From: CALAMD01 sp035301345
GTDB lineage: Bacteria; Bacillota; Bacilli; Bacillales; Amphibacillaceae
Direction of reading: 5' to 3'
DNA: 12,876 nt
Assembly (NCBI GenBank): GCA_035301345.1
Contig: DATGUM010000059.1
Span: 1 to 12,876, forward strand
In this document: positions 1 to 7,319 of the stretch, piece after piece
Layout of the letters: each line of letters begins with the position of its first letter
How positions within the stretch are numbered: position 1 is the first letter of the stretch
Program-made: the position numbers and the translations under genes
Notes under the pieces: generated by a model
Told to the model about the DNA's origin: nothing
Databases searched by the model: none
The model's input: only the letters and a program-made list of their open reading frames with translations

Positions 1-1
1 A

Positions 2-631
2 GCGAAAGGCCGTCTTAACCGTCCGTGGCAATCACCAAAAGGCACGGGTATTTGGTTAAGTATGATTTTAAGACCAGAAATGATGCCGAATAAAGCACCG
101 CAATTAACATTATTAATGGCAACTGTTTTAGCAGACGTCATTTATGAAATAACAGGCGTTAAACCGCAAATTAAATGGCCAAACGACCTTTTAATTGATG
201 GTAAAAAAATTGCTGGTATTTTAACAGAAATGCAAGCTGAACAAGATCAAATTCAGTACATCGTTATCGCTTTTGGTTTAAATGTGAATCAAGACGTTGA
301 AGATATTGATCCATCGTTACGTGACCGAGCGACTTCCATACGAATAGCGACGAGTCAAACGTGGGATCGTCAACAGATGATTCAACAAATTTTACATACG
401 TTTGAAACGACTTATGAACTATACTTACGCGAAGGCTTTTCGAAAATTAAAGAGAAGTGGGAAAGTTACGGGTTTAAAGTCGGCCAAAAGATTCAAATTA
501 AACAACAAGATCAATTAAGTGAAGCGACATTTATCGGTATTTCTCATGACGGGGCATTAATCGTTCAGATGGAAAACGGCGATAAAGAAGAACTTTATTC
601 AGCAGAAATTAATTGGTTTAAGCACGTATAG
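2..631 (+). CDS. birA: Biotin-protein ligase BirA (biotin-[acetyl-CoA-carboxylase] ligase), 5' part missing
   Basis: Joins biotin to AMP and transfers it to the lysine of biotin carboxyl carrier domains; in Bacillus it also represses biotin genes through an N-terminal helix-turn-helix. The frame is open from base 2, upstream of the first ATG at 62, and reads the ligase motif KGRLNRPWQSPKGTGIW, so the gene starts before the window. 209 codons are visible. KWPNDLLIDGKKIAGILTE (visible residues 58-76) holds the catalytic Lys and the biotin/adenylate loop. The last 50 or so residues form the small SH3-like C-terminal domain (KVGQKIQIK...). The DNA-binding domain, roughly 110-120 residues in the B. 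subtilis protein, would lie off the left edge, so whether this is the regulatory or the enzyme-only type cannot be decided. The stop is 24 nt before the dinG start with no terminator between, so co-transcription is likely. Confidence 0.95.
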   Translation, partial: AKGRLNRPWQSPKGTGIWLSMILRPEMMPNKAPQLTLLMATVLADVIYEITGVKPQIKWPNDLLIDGKKIAGILTEMQAEQDQIQYIVIAFGLNVNQDVEDIDPSLRDRATSIRIATSQTWDRQQMIQQILHTFETTYELYLREGFSKIKEKWESYGFKVGQKIQIKQQDQLSEATFIGISHDGALIVQMENGDKEELYSAEINWFKHV

Positions 632-655
632 GAAATAGAAATGTTAGGTGGGACT

Positions 656-3454
656 ATGAATAAATATGTCATTATTGATTTAGAAACGACTGGAAACTCT
701 GTTGATGCAGGGGATAGAATAATAGAGGTTGGCATCGTTACGATTGAACATGATGAAATAACTAATAGTTATTCAACATTCATTAATCCTGGAAAAGAAG
801 TTCCATCTTTTATTTCTAGTTTAACGACAATTACTAATGAAGATGTAGCTGGTGCTCCTCATTTTTATGAAAAAGCTGTTGAAATAACAGATTATTTTTC
901 AGATGCTTATTTTATTGCGCACAATGTTCCGTTTGACTTAAATTTTTTAAACAATGAACTCGCACAATATGGTTTTAAAAAACTGACAAACCCTACAATT
1001 GACACTGTAGAATTGGCTCGAATATTGTATCCACAAGCACCTAGCTACCAACTTGAACGTTTAGCTGATTATTTAAACTTAAATCATGAAAGACCACACC
1101 GAGCGTTAGCTGATGCGACAGTGACTGCTCAACTATTTTTAGCAATGAAAAAGAAGTTGCAATCATTACCGTTTGAAACAATCTCACATTTATTACGATT
1201 AGAAAATCAGTTCCATTCAGATTTATATCATTTACTTAAACGAACGTATGAGCATTTAATTAAGCACGGAAAGAGTCATGAACAGATGACGACTTACCGG
1301 AGTTTAGCGATTAAAAAAGTTGATGCGATTGATGAAAAACAAGAAGCAATTGATTTGCCTTTTGGCTTCTTTTTAGATGATTTATATGAAACGGACGGAT
1401 TATTAGCGACAACAAAAAATAATTATGAGTATCGTCAAGGGCAAAGGGAAATTTCCGAAGTTATTTACCATGCATTTCAAAAGAAAAACAATGCGCTTAT
1501 TGAAGCAGGGACTGGAATTGGGAAAACACTCGCCTATTTAACGACAGCTCTTTATCATTCCATGAAGGAAAAGAGAAGGGTCGTTATTAGTACGTATACT
1601 GTGCATTTACAAACGCAAATTTTAGATGAAGTCGCACAGCTCAATGATTTATTACCTTTTCCATTTACCGTATCATTACTCAAAGGAAAAAGTCGGTACT
1701 TAAGTCTTGAGCGATTTGACCAAGTATTAAATGAAACGGACTATGAGAATAATAATTATGATGCAACACTTACGAAAGCAATGTTACTTATTTGGCTCAC
1801 AGAAACCGATACAGGCGATATTGACGAACTTCAGTTGTCTGTTAACGGCGAAGCGTTTTTCAAGCGAGTAAGTGCTGAATCTGACGAATTAAATGATTTA
1901 CATGATGAGCTGCGTAACTATTGCTACTATGAACGGGCGTTACGCCAAGCTGAACATGCAAATGTTATCGTTACTAATCATGCGCTTCTCTGTGCAGATA
2001 TTCACCAAAATTATCATTTACTCCCGGCATATGATGACGTCATAATTGATGAGGCGCACCATTTAACACGAGTTGTAACGAACTATTTCGGGGTAGACAT
2101 CGACTATTCAACGATTCATTATACGTATAACAAAGTAAGTGGTACAGATAGTAACGGGTGGATTAACGATCATTTAGTGAATCGACAAGATATATATACA
2201 TTTTTAGAAGTTAACAGACGATGGTCTGATACGTGGTCACTCGTTAAACAATTAACAGACGATATTTTTGACCAACTATATACATACGTTATGAATGAAC
2301 AAACAAATGAAATGAACGATGTCGGAAAAATTGAGTGTACACTCAGACAATCATTTTTAAAAAATGACTCACTTATGTCTTTAACGAATCAATTATTTAA
2401 TCAATTGACTGATTTAACACAAACATTACACGACATGAAATCATTCATGCGCACGAGAAATGATGAGGCTGAGCGATATATTTATCGCCAGCAACTCATT
2501 GAGTTAGTTAATAAACTAAGAGCTTTTTTTGCGACACATGACGATAAACGAGTATACTGGCTATCATGTGATGAAAAAAGTGGTAAAAGTAGTATGACAT
2601 TACGATCTGAGCAAGTAGATGTTTCGCACTTTTTAAGAGAACATTTATTTAGTAAAAAAGAAAGTGTTATTTTAACGAGTGCAACGCTAACGACGCGTAA
2701 AGATTCATTTACTTATTTAATGGATCGTTTAGGCTTACACGCATCTCACACGTTAACAAAACAAATCGAATCTCCTTTTTCTTTAAAAGATCAAATGAAA
2801 CTGCTTATACCAAATGATTTCCCTCTTTTAACAGATACGAATGAAGATGAATATATTTACGCAGTGGCTGAGGCGATTTTGTCATTAGCGACGATTACGA
2901 AGGGGCGTATGCTCGTTTTATTTACGTCATATCGCATGCTAAGTAAAACTCATTTTTTATTAAAAGAAATTATGGAACTTCATGAAACTCATGATTTTAT
3001 GTTGATTTCTCAAGGGATATCAAGCGGGAGTCGCTCGCGTTTAAAAAAGAATTTTCAAATGTTTGAACGAGCTATTTTATTAGGCACAAATTCATTTTGG
3101 GAAGGATTTGACGTGCCAGGGAGTCAATTATCAGCTGTCGTTATTACTCGGTTACCGTTTCAACGTCCGAATCATCCGACGTTTTTAGCTGAAAAACAAT
3201 TGATTGAAAGCGAAGAAAAGAATTCGTTCGTTCAATTAGCATTACCAGATGCGATGCTTCGGTTTAAACAAGGCATCGGCCGACTCATTCGTTCTCAGTC
3301 TGATCGAGGCGTCGTTTTTGTTTGTGATAAGCGGTTAGTCGAGGCGAATTATTCAAAATCTTTCATTGATTCTATCGGAGATATTCCTATTTACAATGAA
3401 TTGACGAGTCAATTATTACAGCGAGCTGAGCAAACATTTATCCGTGACGTATGA
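656..3454 (+). CDS. dinG: DinG-family protein: 3'-5' exonuclease fused to XPD-like superfamily 2 helicase domain
   Basis: A 932-residue protein, the usual length of Bacillus DinG. Residues 1-170 are a DEDDh exonuclease: D8-x-E10 in IIDLETTG, H89-N90...D94, and H148-x4-D153. Residues from about 250 form the helicase-like ATPase: Walker A GTGIGKT at 285-291, DEAH at 465-468, a motif V-like segment NSFWEGFDVPG and motif VI QGIGRLIRS near the C-terminus. The cysteines that bind the iron-sulfur cluster in E. coli DinG/XPD are mostly missing: KGKSRYLSLERF has Ser where the first Cys is expected, and only C423 (NYCYYERA) remains of the second group. The S. aureus homologue likewise lacks the cluster and was reported to be an ATP-modulated single-strand 3'-5' exonuclease, not a helicase; the same role is inferred here. 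I chose ATG 656 over ATG 641 because AGGTGGG (645-651) sits 4 nt before it. No LexA box was seen upstream. Confidence 0.95.
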   Translation: MNKYVIIDLETTGNSVDAGDRIIEVGIVTIEHDEITNSYSTFINPGKEVPSFISSLTTITNEDVAGAPHFYEKAVEITDYFSDAYFIAHNVPFDLNFLNNELAQYGFKKLTNPTIDTVELARILYPQAPSYQLERLADYLNLNHERPHRALADATVTAQLFLAMKKKLQSLPFETISHLLRLENQFHSDLYHLLKRTYEHLIKHGKSHEQMTTYRSLAIKKVDAIDEKQEAIDLPFGFFLDDLYETDGLLATTKNNYEYRQGQREISEVIYHAFQKKNNALIEAGTGIGKTLAYLTTALYHSMKEKRRVVISTYTVHLQTQILDEVAQLNDLLPFPFTVSLLKGKSRYLSLERFDQVLNETDYENNNYDATLTKAMLLIWLTETDTGDIDELQLSVNGEAFFKRVSAESDELNDLHDELRNYCYYERALRQAEHANVIVTNHALLCADIHQNYHLLPAYDDVIIDEAHHLTRVVTNYFGVDIDYSTIHYTYNKVSGTDSNGWINDHLVNRQDIYTFLEVNRRWSDTWSLVKQLTDDIFDQLYTYVMNEQTNEMNDVGKIECTLRQSFLKNDSLMSLTNQLFNQLTDLTQTLHDMKSFMRTRNDEAERYIYRQQLIELVNKLRAFFATHDDKRVYWLSCDEKSGKSSMTLRSEQVDVSHFLREHLFSKKESVILTSATLTTRKDSFTYLMDRLGLHASHTLTKQIESPFSLKDQMKLLIPNDFPLLTDTNEDEYIYAVAEAILSLATITKGRMLVLFTSYRMLSKTHFLLKEIMELHETHDFMLISQGISSGSRSRLKKNFQMFERAILLGTNSFWEGFDVPGSQLSAVVITRLPFQRPNHPTFLAEKQLIESEEKNSFVQLALPDAMLRFKQGIGRLIRSQSDRGVVFVCDKRLVEANYSKSFIDSIGDIPIYNELTSQLLQRAEQTFIRDV

Positions 3455-3506
3455 CGAAGAGCTCAAACGGTCAATGAACCTAAATATAAAATGATTTGTG
3501 AATACA

Positions 3507-3536
3507 GTGACGAAAGACCGACTTTTTTGGTATACT
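3507..3536 (+). promoter_or_regulatory. Probable sigma-A promoter of aspB
   Basis: TATACT (3531-3536) preceded by TGG gives an extended -10. GTGACG (3507-3512), 18 bp upstream, is a fair -35 (4 of 6). Transcription would start near 3543, leaving a leader of about 43 nt to the aspB ATG. It lies in the 131-bp dinG-aspB gap, where B. subtilis has ypmA and ypmB. Confidence 0.6.
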
Positions 3537-3585
3537 AATAAATAATCTATGAAGCACTTTATTTCAGAAAGGCGGAATACGAGCA

Positions 3586-4770
3586 ATGAATTTGGCAAAT
3601 CGAGTAAGTGATTTAACACCGTCATCAACATTAGCAATTTCTGCAAAAGCAAATGAACTAAAGAAACAAGGCTATGATGTTATTGGTCTAGGAGTTGGCG
3701 AGCCTGATTTTAATACGCCAAATTATATATTAGATGCTGCGAAAGATGCAATGGATAAAGGCCATACAAAATATACAGCTGCAAGTGGAGTCGCTGAGTT
3801 AAAAGATGCGATTATTAAAAAGTTAGCGACTGATAATCATTTAACATACAATGAAAAAGAAGTGATTGTAACGACAGGGGCAAAGCACGCTTTATTCACT
3901 CTGTTTCAAGTGCTTATAAACGAAGGTGATGAAGTTATTATTCCTGCGCCATTTTGGGTGAGTTATACGGAGCAAGTAAAGTTAGCGAGTGGGAAGCCAG
4001 TGATCGTTGAAACGACAGAAGCGAACAACTTTAAAATAACTCCGGAACAACTTGAGCAATCGATAACCGAGCGAACGAAAGCGATTATTATTAATTCACC
4101 GAGTAATCCGACGGGTCTCATGTATTCGAAGGAAGAGCTTAAACAATTAGGCGACATATGTGTTAAACATAATATATTTATCGTTTCAGATGAAATTTAT
4201 GAAAAGTTAATTTATACAGGTGAAGATCATGTGTCAATGGCAGAACTTTCACCTGAACTGAAACGCTTAACAATCGTCATTAATGGCGTGAGTAAGTCTC
4301 ATGCGATGACAGGCTGGAGAATAGGTTACGCAGCAGGGGACGAAACGATTATAAAGGCAATGTCTAATCACGTGTCGCACGCAACGTCCAATCCAACAAC
4401 TGTGGCACAGTATGCTGCAATAGCTGCGTATACTGATAATGAGGATTTCGTTTTAGAAATGAAGAAAACATTTACTGAACGACTTAATATCTTTTATGAT
4501 TTAATAACAGATATTCCTGGTATCACTTGTTTAAAGCCACATGGAGCATTTTATTTATTACCGAATGTTACGGAAGTCGTTAAAAATACCGGTTTTTCTT
4601 CAACAGATGAATGGGTGAAAGCCTTACTAGAAGAAGAGCAAGTAGCTGTCGTTCCTGGATCAGCATTCGGGGCTCCAAATAATATTAGGTTATCTTACGC
4701 AACATCAGTTGAACAATTAGAAGAAGCAGCTAAACGTATTAAGCGCTTCGTGTTAAACAATCAAAAATAA
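3586..4770 (+). CDS. aspB: Aspartate aminotransferase (PLP-dependent, class I, prokaryotic I-alpha type)
   Basis: Transfers the amino group between aspartate and 2-oxoglutarate, linking oxaloacetate to amino-acid synthesis; cytosolic. The 394 residues match the B. subtilis AspB length. Family landmarks: GLGVGEPDF (35-42), the PLP-contacting W124, N174 in SPSNPTG, D202 and Y205 in SDEIY, the Schiff-base lysine K237 in VSKSHAMTGWR, R245 for the phosphate, and R368 in NNIRLSYATS for the substrate alpha-carboxylate. The ATG at 3586 is preceded by AGAAAGGCGG (3566-3575). It has its own promoter and is followed by a rho-independent terminator. Class I aminotransferases overlap in substrate use, so preference for aspartate is inferred from similarity and from the gene's place before dnaD. 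The asnS gene that follows it in B. subtilis is absent. Confidence 0.95.
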   Translation: MNLANRVSDLTPSSTLAISAKANELKKQGYDVIGLGVGEPDFNTPNYILDAAKDAMDKGHTKYTAASGVAELKDAIIKKLATDNHLTYNEKEVIVTTGAKHALFTLFQVLINEGDEVIIPAPFWVSYTEQVKLASGKPVIVETTEANNFKITPEQLEQSITERTKAIIINSPSNPTGLMYSKEELKQLGDICVKHNIFIVSDEIYEKLIYTGEDHVSMAELSPELKRLTIVINGVSKSHAMTGWRIGYAAGDETIIKAMSNHVSHATSNPTTVAQYAAIAAYTDNEDFVLEMKKTFTERLNIFYDLITDIPGITCLKPHGAFYLLPNVTEVVKNTGFSSTDEWVKALLEEEQVAVVPGSAFGAPNNIRLSYATSVEQLEEAAKRIKRFVLNNQK

Positions 4771-4777
4771 ATGATTT

Positions 4778-4817
4778 AAATCCCCTCGCATGACGTCTAG
4801 CAGGGGATTTTATTTAT
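4778..4817 (+). terminator. Rho-independent terminator between aspB and dnaD
   Basis: AAATCCCCT (4778-4786) pairs perfectly with AGGGGATTT (4802-4810) around a 15-nt loop, and the T-rich run TTTTATTTAT follows. The T-run ends about 5 nt before the dnaD Shine-Dalgarno, so any transcript reaching dnaD from aspB must pass through it. Confidence 0.85.
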
Positions 4818-4834
4818 CAGCAAGAGGTGAATGT

Positions 4835-5527
4835 ATGGATTCAAGAATGATTCAACAATTGATGACAGAACAAATGACTGTTCCAACCAAGCTCATTACT
4901 AATTATAAAACGCTCGGTCTAACAGAGAGTGATTTTTCGGTTATTTTGCATATTCATTATTACCTCCAGCAAAATGTAGAATTCCCAACACCGAGTCAAT
5001 TAGCGAAACATTTAACAATGGACGAAAAAGAGTGTGCTAAAATATTACGACGACTCATTCAAAAACAACTTTTAACAATTGAACAAAAGCAATCGGAAGA
5101 TAACATCTTAAGTGAATCTTATAATTTAACCCCGTTATGGGAAAAGTTATATGAAGAGAGTGCTCCTTTGCAAAGGGAAGCGAACAATGAAGAAGGATTA
5201 ATTTTTGTCTCATTCGAACAAGAATTCGGCAGGCCATTATCTCCGTTTGAAATAGAGATGGTGAGTAATTGGTTAGATGAAGATCACTTTGATCCGTCGC
5301 TCATTGAAGCTGCTTTACGAGAGTCCGTCTTAATGGGTAAATTAAATTTTACGTATATTGATCGTATATTAAGAAGCTGGAAGCAAAAGGGGATTCAAAC
5401 TGTTGAAGATGCACGTGAATCTAGCCGGGAGTTTCGAGATTATCAAGCGAAACAGGCAACTGAGACATCTTCAAATGAACAAACAACTGACGCATCATTA
5501 TACTTTAATTGGCTAGAAGAAGACTAG
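4835..5527 (+). CDS. dnaD: DNA replication protein DnaD
   Basis: DnaD works with DnaB and DnaI in Firmicutes to load the replicative helicase at oriC and at stalled forks, and remodels DNA. The product is 230 residues. Residues 1-105 are the winged-helix DDBH1 oligomerisation domain (LGLTESDF, PTPSQLAKHL, YNLTPLWEKLYE). Residues 123-195 are DDBH2, with the conserved PLSPFEIEM start and the YxxxIxxxW motif Y174-I178-W182. The tail ends in FNWLEED, as in B. subtilis (YNWLEQ). The start is ATG 4835: AGAGGTGA (4823-4830) precedes it, whereas the upstream in-frame ATG 4790 lies inside the terminator loop. The stop codon is embedded in the next terminator stem. There is hardly room for a promoter between the terminator and the start, so expression may depend on read-through or on a weak promoter at the end of aspB. 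Confidence 0.95.
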   Translation: MDSRMIQQLMTEQMTVPTKLITNYKTLGLTESDFSVILHIHYYLQQNVEFPTPSQLAKHLTMDEKECAKILRRLIQKQLLTIEQKQSEDNILSESYNLTPLWEKLYEESAPLQREANNEEGLIFVSFEQEFGRPLSPFEIEMVSNWLDEDHFDPSLIEAALRESVLMGKLNFTYIDRILRSWKQKGIQTVEDARESSREFRDYQAKQATETSSNEQTTDASLYFNWLEED

Positions 5528-5550
5528 GGAGATAAAACTTTATCTCCCTA
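5525..5550. terminator. Bidirectional terminator hairpin whose stem ends are both stop codons
   Basis: TAGGGAGATAA (5525-5535) pairs perfectly with TTATCTCCCTA (5540-5550) over a 4-nt loop. The outer three bases on the left are the dnaD stop codon; those on the right are the stop codon of the minus-strand polymerase gene. The flanking T-runs are modest (TGATTTTGTG on the plus side, TCTTCTTC on the minus side), so efficiency may be moderate. Confidence 0.75.
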
Positions 5551-6801
5551 TGATTTTGTGTAATGCCCACCAATTTTCTTACTCCGCTCGATCGCAATTG
5601 CTTCTTCCAAATAACTAGATGCATATAAAATAGACGTCGGACCATACTTTGCTTTTATCGCATCAATTGTTTGATGCAAGTCTTTCGATGTGCTCGTTTG
5701 ATTAAATAAATCTAACTGTTCGTAATGACGTTTTGAAACATTCGTTAACGTAATGGATATACGGCGAATAGAGCTATAGCCATCATAGAATTTATGAAAT
5801 AGCGTTAAACAAACATCATAAACATTCCGTGTATAATTTGTCGGTTGTTCAATCGACAAGCTGCGATTAAATCCACCACTTCCATTAGAATACTCAATCA
5901 TTAATTGAACGGTCCGTCCAACGTGATGAACTGCCCGCGCTCTAGAGCATGCTTCTTCACATAGCTCGAGCATACACGTTTTTATTTCTTGCGCATCATA
6001 ATCTCTTAACAAAGTAATGCCATTGCTGAATCCTTTTTGTTCGTCATTTAAAAAGTTGCCTAATACTGGACTATGATCAACACCCCAAGCGTGCCAATAT
6101 ATTTGTTCGCCCATTATACCGAATTCTTTTTTTAGTAGTTGTTTACTTCCTCGCGCGACATCACCTAACGTATACATATTTAAAGCGTTTAGCCGCTCTT
6201 GAAAGCGTGAGCCAATTCCCCAAATTTTTTCAACAGGAAAAGGCCACAATTTTACTTTTACATCCTCATACGTACATTCCGCAATACCTTCTTTTTTTGC
6301 ATATAAGTCCATCACAACTTTAGCTAAGAATTTATTATCACCTATGCCGATACTACACGTTAAACCGAACGTATTTAAAATATCTTCTTTAATAAGTCGG
6401 GCCGCTTGTTGCCGATTACCGTGAAGTTTTTCTGTACCATTTAGAGTGATCCACGTCTCATCAATTGAATAGACGTGAATAGCTTCCTTCGGTACGTAAG
6501 AAAGTAAGAGTTTCGTTATATTAACAGACACATCGATATAATCTTGCATGTTCGCTTGGACGAGAATTATTTCGGGATCATGTGGCAATTCGAAAAAACG
6601 ACTGACGTTACTTATGCGATGAGCTTTTTTAAGAGCTGGTGAGGCGGCTAAAATAATGCTTCCTTTACGATTTAAATTGCCAACAACAGCTAACTTAACA
6701 TGTAGCGGATCTAATTTTCTCTTAATCGCCTCAACACTCGCATAAAATGACCGTATATCAATGCATAAAACATTATTTCGAGGAAATATTTTTCCAGCCA
6801 T
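5548..6801 (-). CDS. Y-family translesion DNA polymerase, UvrX/YqjW (ImpB/MucB/SamB) type
   Basis: An error-prone polymerase that copies across damaged bases. The protein is 417 residues, close to B. subtilis UvrX and YqjW. The palm holds the metal ligands D15 (CIDIRSFYASVEA) and D114-E115 (VYSIDETW), with Y20 at the steric-gate position. A helix-hairpin-helix-like thumb (KIWGIGSRFQERLNAL) and a little-finger domain follow. QLDLF at 362-366 is a textbook beta-clamp-binding motif. ATG 6801 was chosen over GTG 6810 because AGGAGTGA (6814-6807) is spaced 5 nt before it and overlaps the GTG. It lies convergent to dnaD and divergent from a yolD-like gene, with a LexA box just behind its -10, so SOS induction is very likely. 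Which paralogue (uvrX or yqjW) it corresponds to cannot be settled here. B. subtilis has no such gene between dnaD and nth. Confidence 0.95.
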   Translation of the reverse strand: MAGKIFPRNNVLCIDIRSFYASVEAIKRKLDPLHVKLAVVGNLNRKGSIILAASPALKKAHRISNVSRFFELPHDPEIILVQANMQDYIDVSVNITKLLLSYVPKEAIHVYSIDETWITLNGTEKLHGNRQQAARLIKEDILNTFGLTCSIGIGDNKFLAKVVMDLYAKKEGIAECTYEDVKVKLWPFPVEKIWGIGSRFQERLNALNMYTLGDVARGSKQLLKKEFGIMGEQIYWHAWGVDHSPVLGNFLNDEQKGFSNGITLLRDYDAQEIKTCMLELCEEACSRARAVHHVGRTVQLMIEYSNGSGGFNRSLSIEQPTNYTRNVYDVCLTLFHKFYDGYSSIRRISITLTNVSKRHYEQLDLFNQTSTSKDLHQTIDAIKAKYGPTSILYASSYLEEAIAIERSKKIGGHYTKS

Positions 6802-6818
6802 CTGATTCACTCCTAATG

Positions 6819-6832
6819 AGAACGTATGTTCT
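6819..6832. promoter_or_regulatory. LexA (DinR) SOS box, polymerase side
   Basis: AGAACGTATGTTCT keeps the GAAC-N4-GTTC core of the Bacillus consensus CGAACRNRYGTTYC and departs from it only at the two outermost bases. It starts immediately after the minus-strand -10 and covers the expected start site (about 6826), an ideal position for repression of the polymerase gene. Confidence 0.88.
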
Positions 6833-6861
6833 ATTTTACGATGTTACTTTAAAAGAATCAA
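6833..6861 (-). promoter_or_regulatory. Sigma-A promoter of the Y-family polymerase gene
   Basis: Read on the minus strand: TTGATT (6861-6856), 17 bp, TAAAAT (6838-6833). The LexA box abuts the -10. The leader to the ATG at 6801 would be about 25 nt. Confidence 0.75.
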
Positions 6862-6862
6862 C

Positions 6863-6889
6863 TTGTTTTATTGGAAAAAATAATATAAT
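6863..6889 (+). promoter_or_regulatory. Probable promoter of the yolD-like gene
   Basis: A perfect -10, TATAAT (6884-6889), lies in a run of AT-rich sequence. The best -35 is the weak TTGTTT (6863-6868) at a short 15-bp spacing, so the exact boxes are uncertain. Transcription would start near 6896, just before the second LexA box. Confidence 0.55.
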
Positions 6890-6901
6890 ATATCAATTAT
6901 A

Positions 6902-6915
6902 AGAACATACGTTCG
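6902..6915. promoter_or_regulatory. LexA (DinR) SOS box, yolD side
   Basis: AGAACATACGTTCG matches CGAACRNRYGTTYC except at the two end bases. Its first 13 bases are the exact reverse complement of the polymerase-side box, so the two operators read the same when each is viewed in the direction of its own gene. It lies directly before the Shine-Dalgarno GGGAGGAAGG (6915-6924). Confidence 0.88.
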
Positions 6916-6926
6916 GGAGGAAGGAA

Positions 6927-7241
6927 ATGGTAAACGACCGCGGAAATAAAAAATGGACGTCACTTATGTTGCATGAGCATGTCACTGCTCTTAAGCATTT
7001 ATTTTTAGAAGAGGAGAAGGTCGACATGCCGATCATTGATGAACAACAACAAATCATTAATGATCGAAAACTAATGCATGCAGTTACTTATCAAAAGGAA
7101 GTGGAAATAACGTATATTTCAAACGAACAATTACGAGTAATAAAAGGGAAAGTAATAGCAATTAATAGATCATTTATCCGCATGAGTTGCTCAGATAAAA
7201 CGATTGATTCACGTACAATTGTTGAGATAAATGATTATTAA
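6927..7241 (+). CDS. YolD-like family protein (SOS-linked accessory of a Y-family polymerase)
   Basis: A 104-residue soluble protein of the YolD-like family. The diagnostic N-terminus is DRGNKKWTSLMLHEHVTAL (residues 4-22), corresponding to the family signature DRGxxKWxxxMLPEHV. The C-terminal half (from about 55) is predicted from its alternating pattern to be beta-rich (VEITYISNEQLRVIKGKVIAI). In Bacilli these proteins are encoded beside UvrX/YqjW-type polymerases and are proposed to act like a UmuD-type partner, but no biochemical role is established to my knowledge. Here it stands divergent from the polymerase, not in one operon, under a matching LexA box. The ATG at 6927 follows the strong Shine-Dalgarno GGGAGGAAGG. 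No terminator is visible after the stop, so transcripts could continue into nth during SOS. Confidence 0.85.
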   Translation: MVNDRGNKKWTSLMLHEHVTALKHLFLEEEKVDMPIIDEQQQIINDRKLMHAVTYQKEVEITYISNEQLRVIKGKVIAINRSFIRMSCSDKTIDSRTIVEINDY

Positions 7242-7254
7242 ATACGCCATCTCA

Positions 7255-7283
7255 TTGACTTTATAACAGCGTAATATTATACT
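7255..7283 (+). promoter_or_regulatory. Sigma-A promoter of nth
   Basis: TTGACT (7255-7260), 17 bp, TATACT (7278-7283): one mismatch to consensus in each box and optimal spacing. The predicted start is near 7290, about 30 nt before the nth ATG. It lets nth be transcribed independently of the SOS cassette upstream. Confidence 0.82.
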
Positions 7284-7319
7284 TTTATCAGTTAAATAGA
7301 GGGAAAGGTGAAACGTTTC

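Noticed and set aside
3416..3652. Minus-strand open frame of 78 codons over the dinG-aspB gap
   Set aside because: Overlaps the ends of both genes and the aspB promoter; no ribosome-binding site or recognisable protein.
4790..4834. N-terminal extension of DnaD from ATG 4790
   Set aside because: The ATG lies in the terminator loop without a Shine-Dalgarno, and the family start fits ATG 4835.
5551..7250. Insertion sequence or prophage remnant around the polymerase cassette
   Set aside because: No transposase, integrase, terminal inverted repeats or flanking direct repeats were seen.
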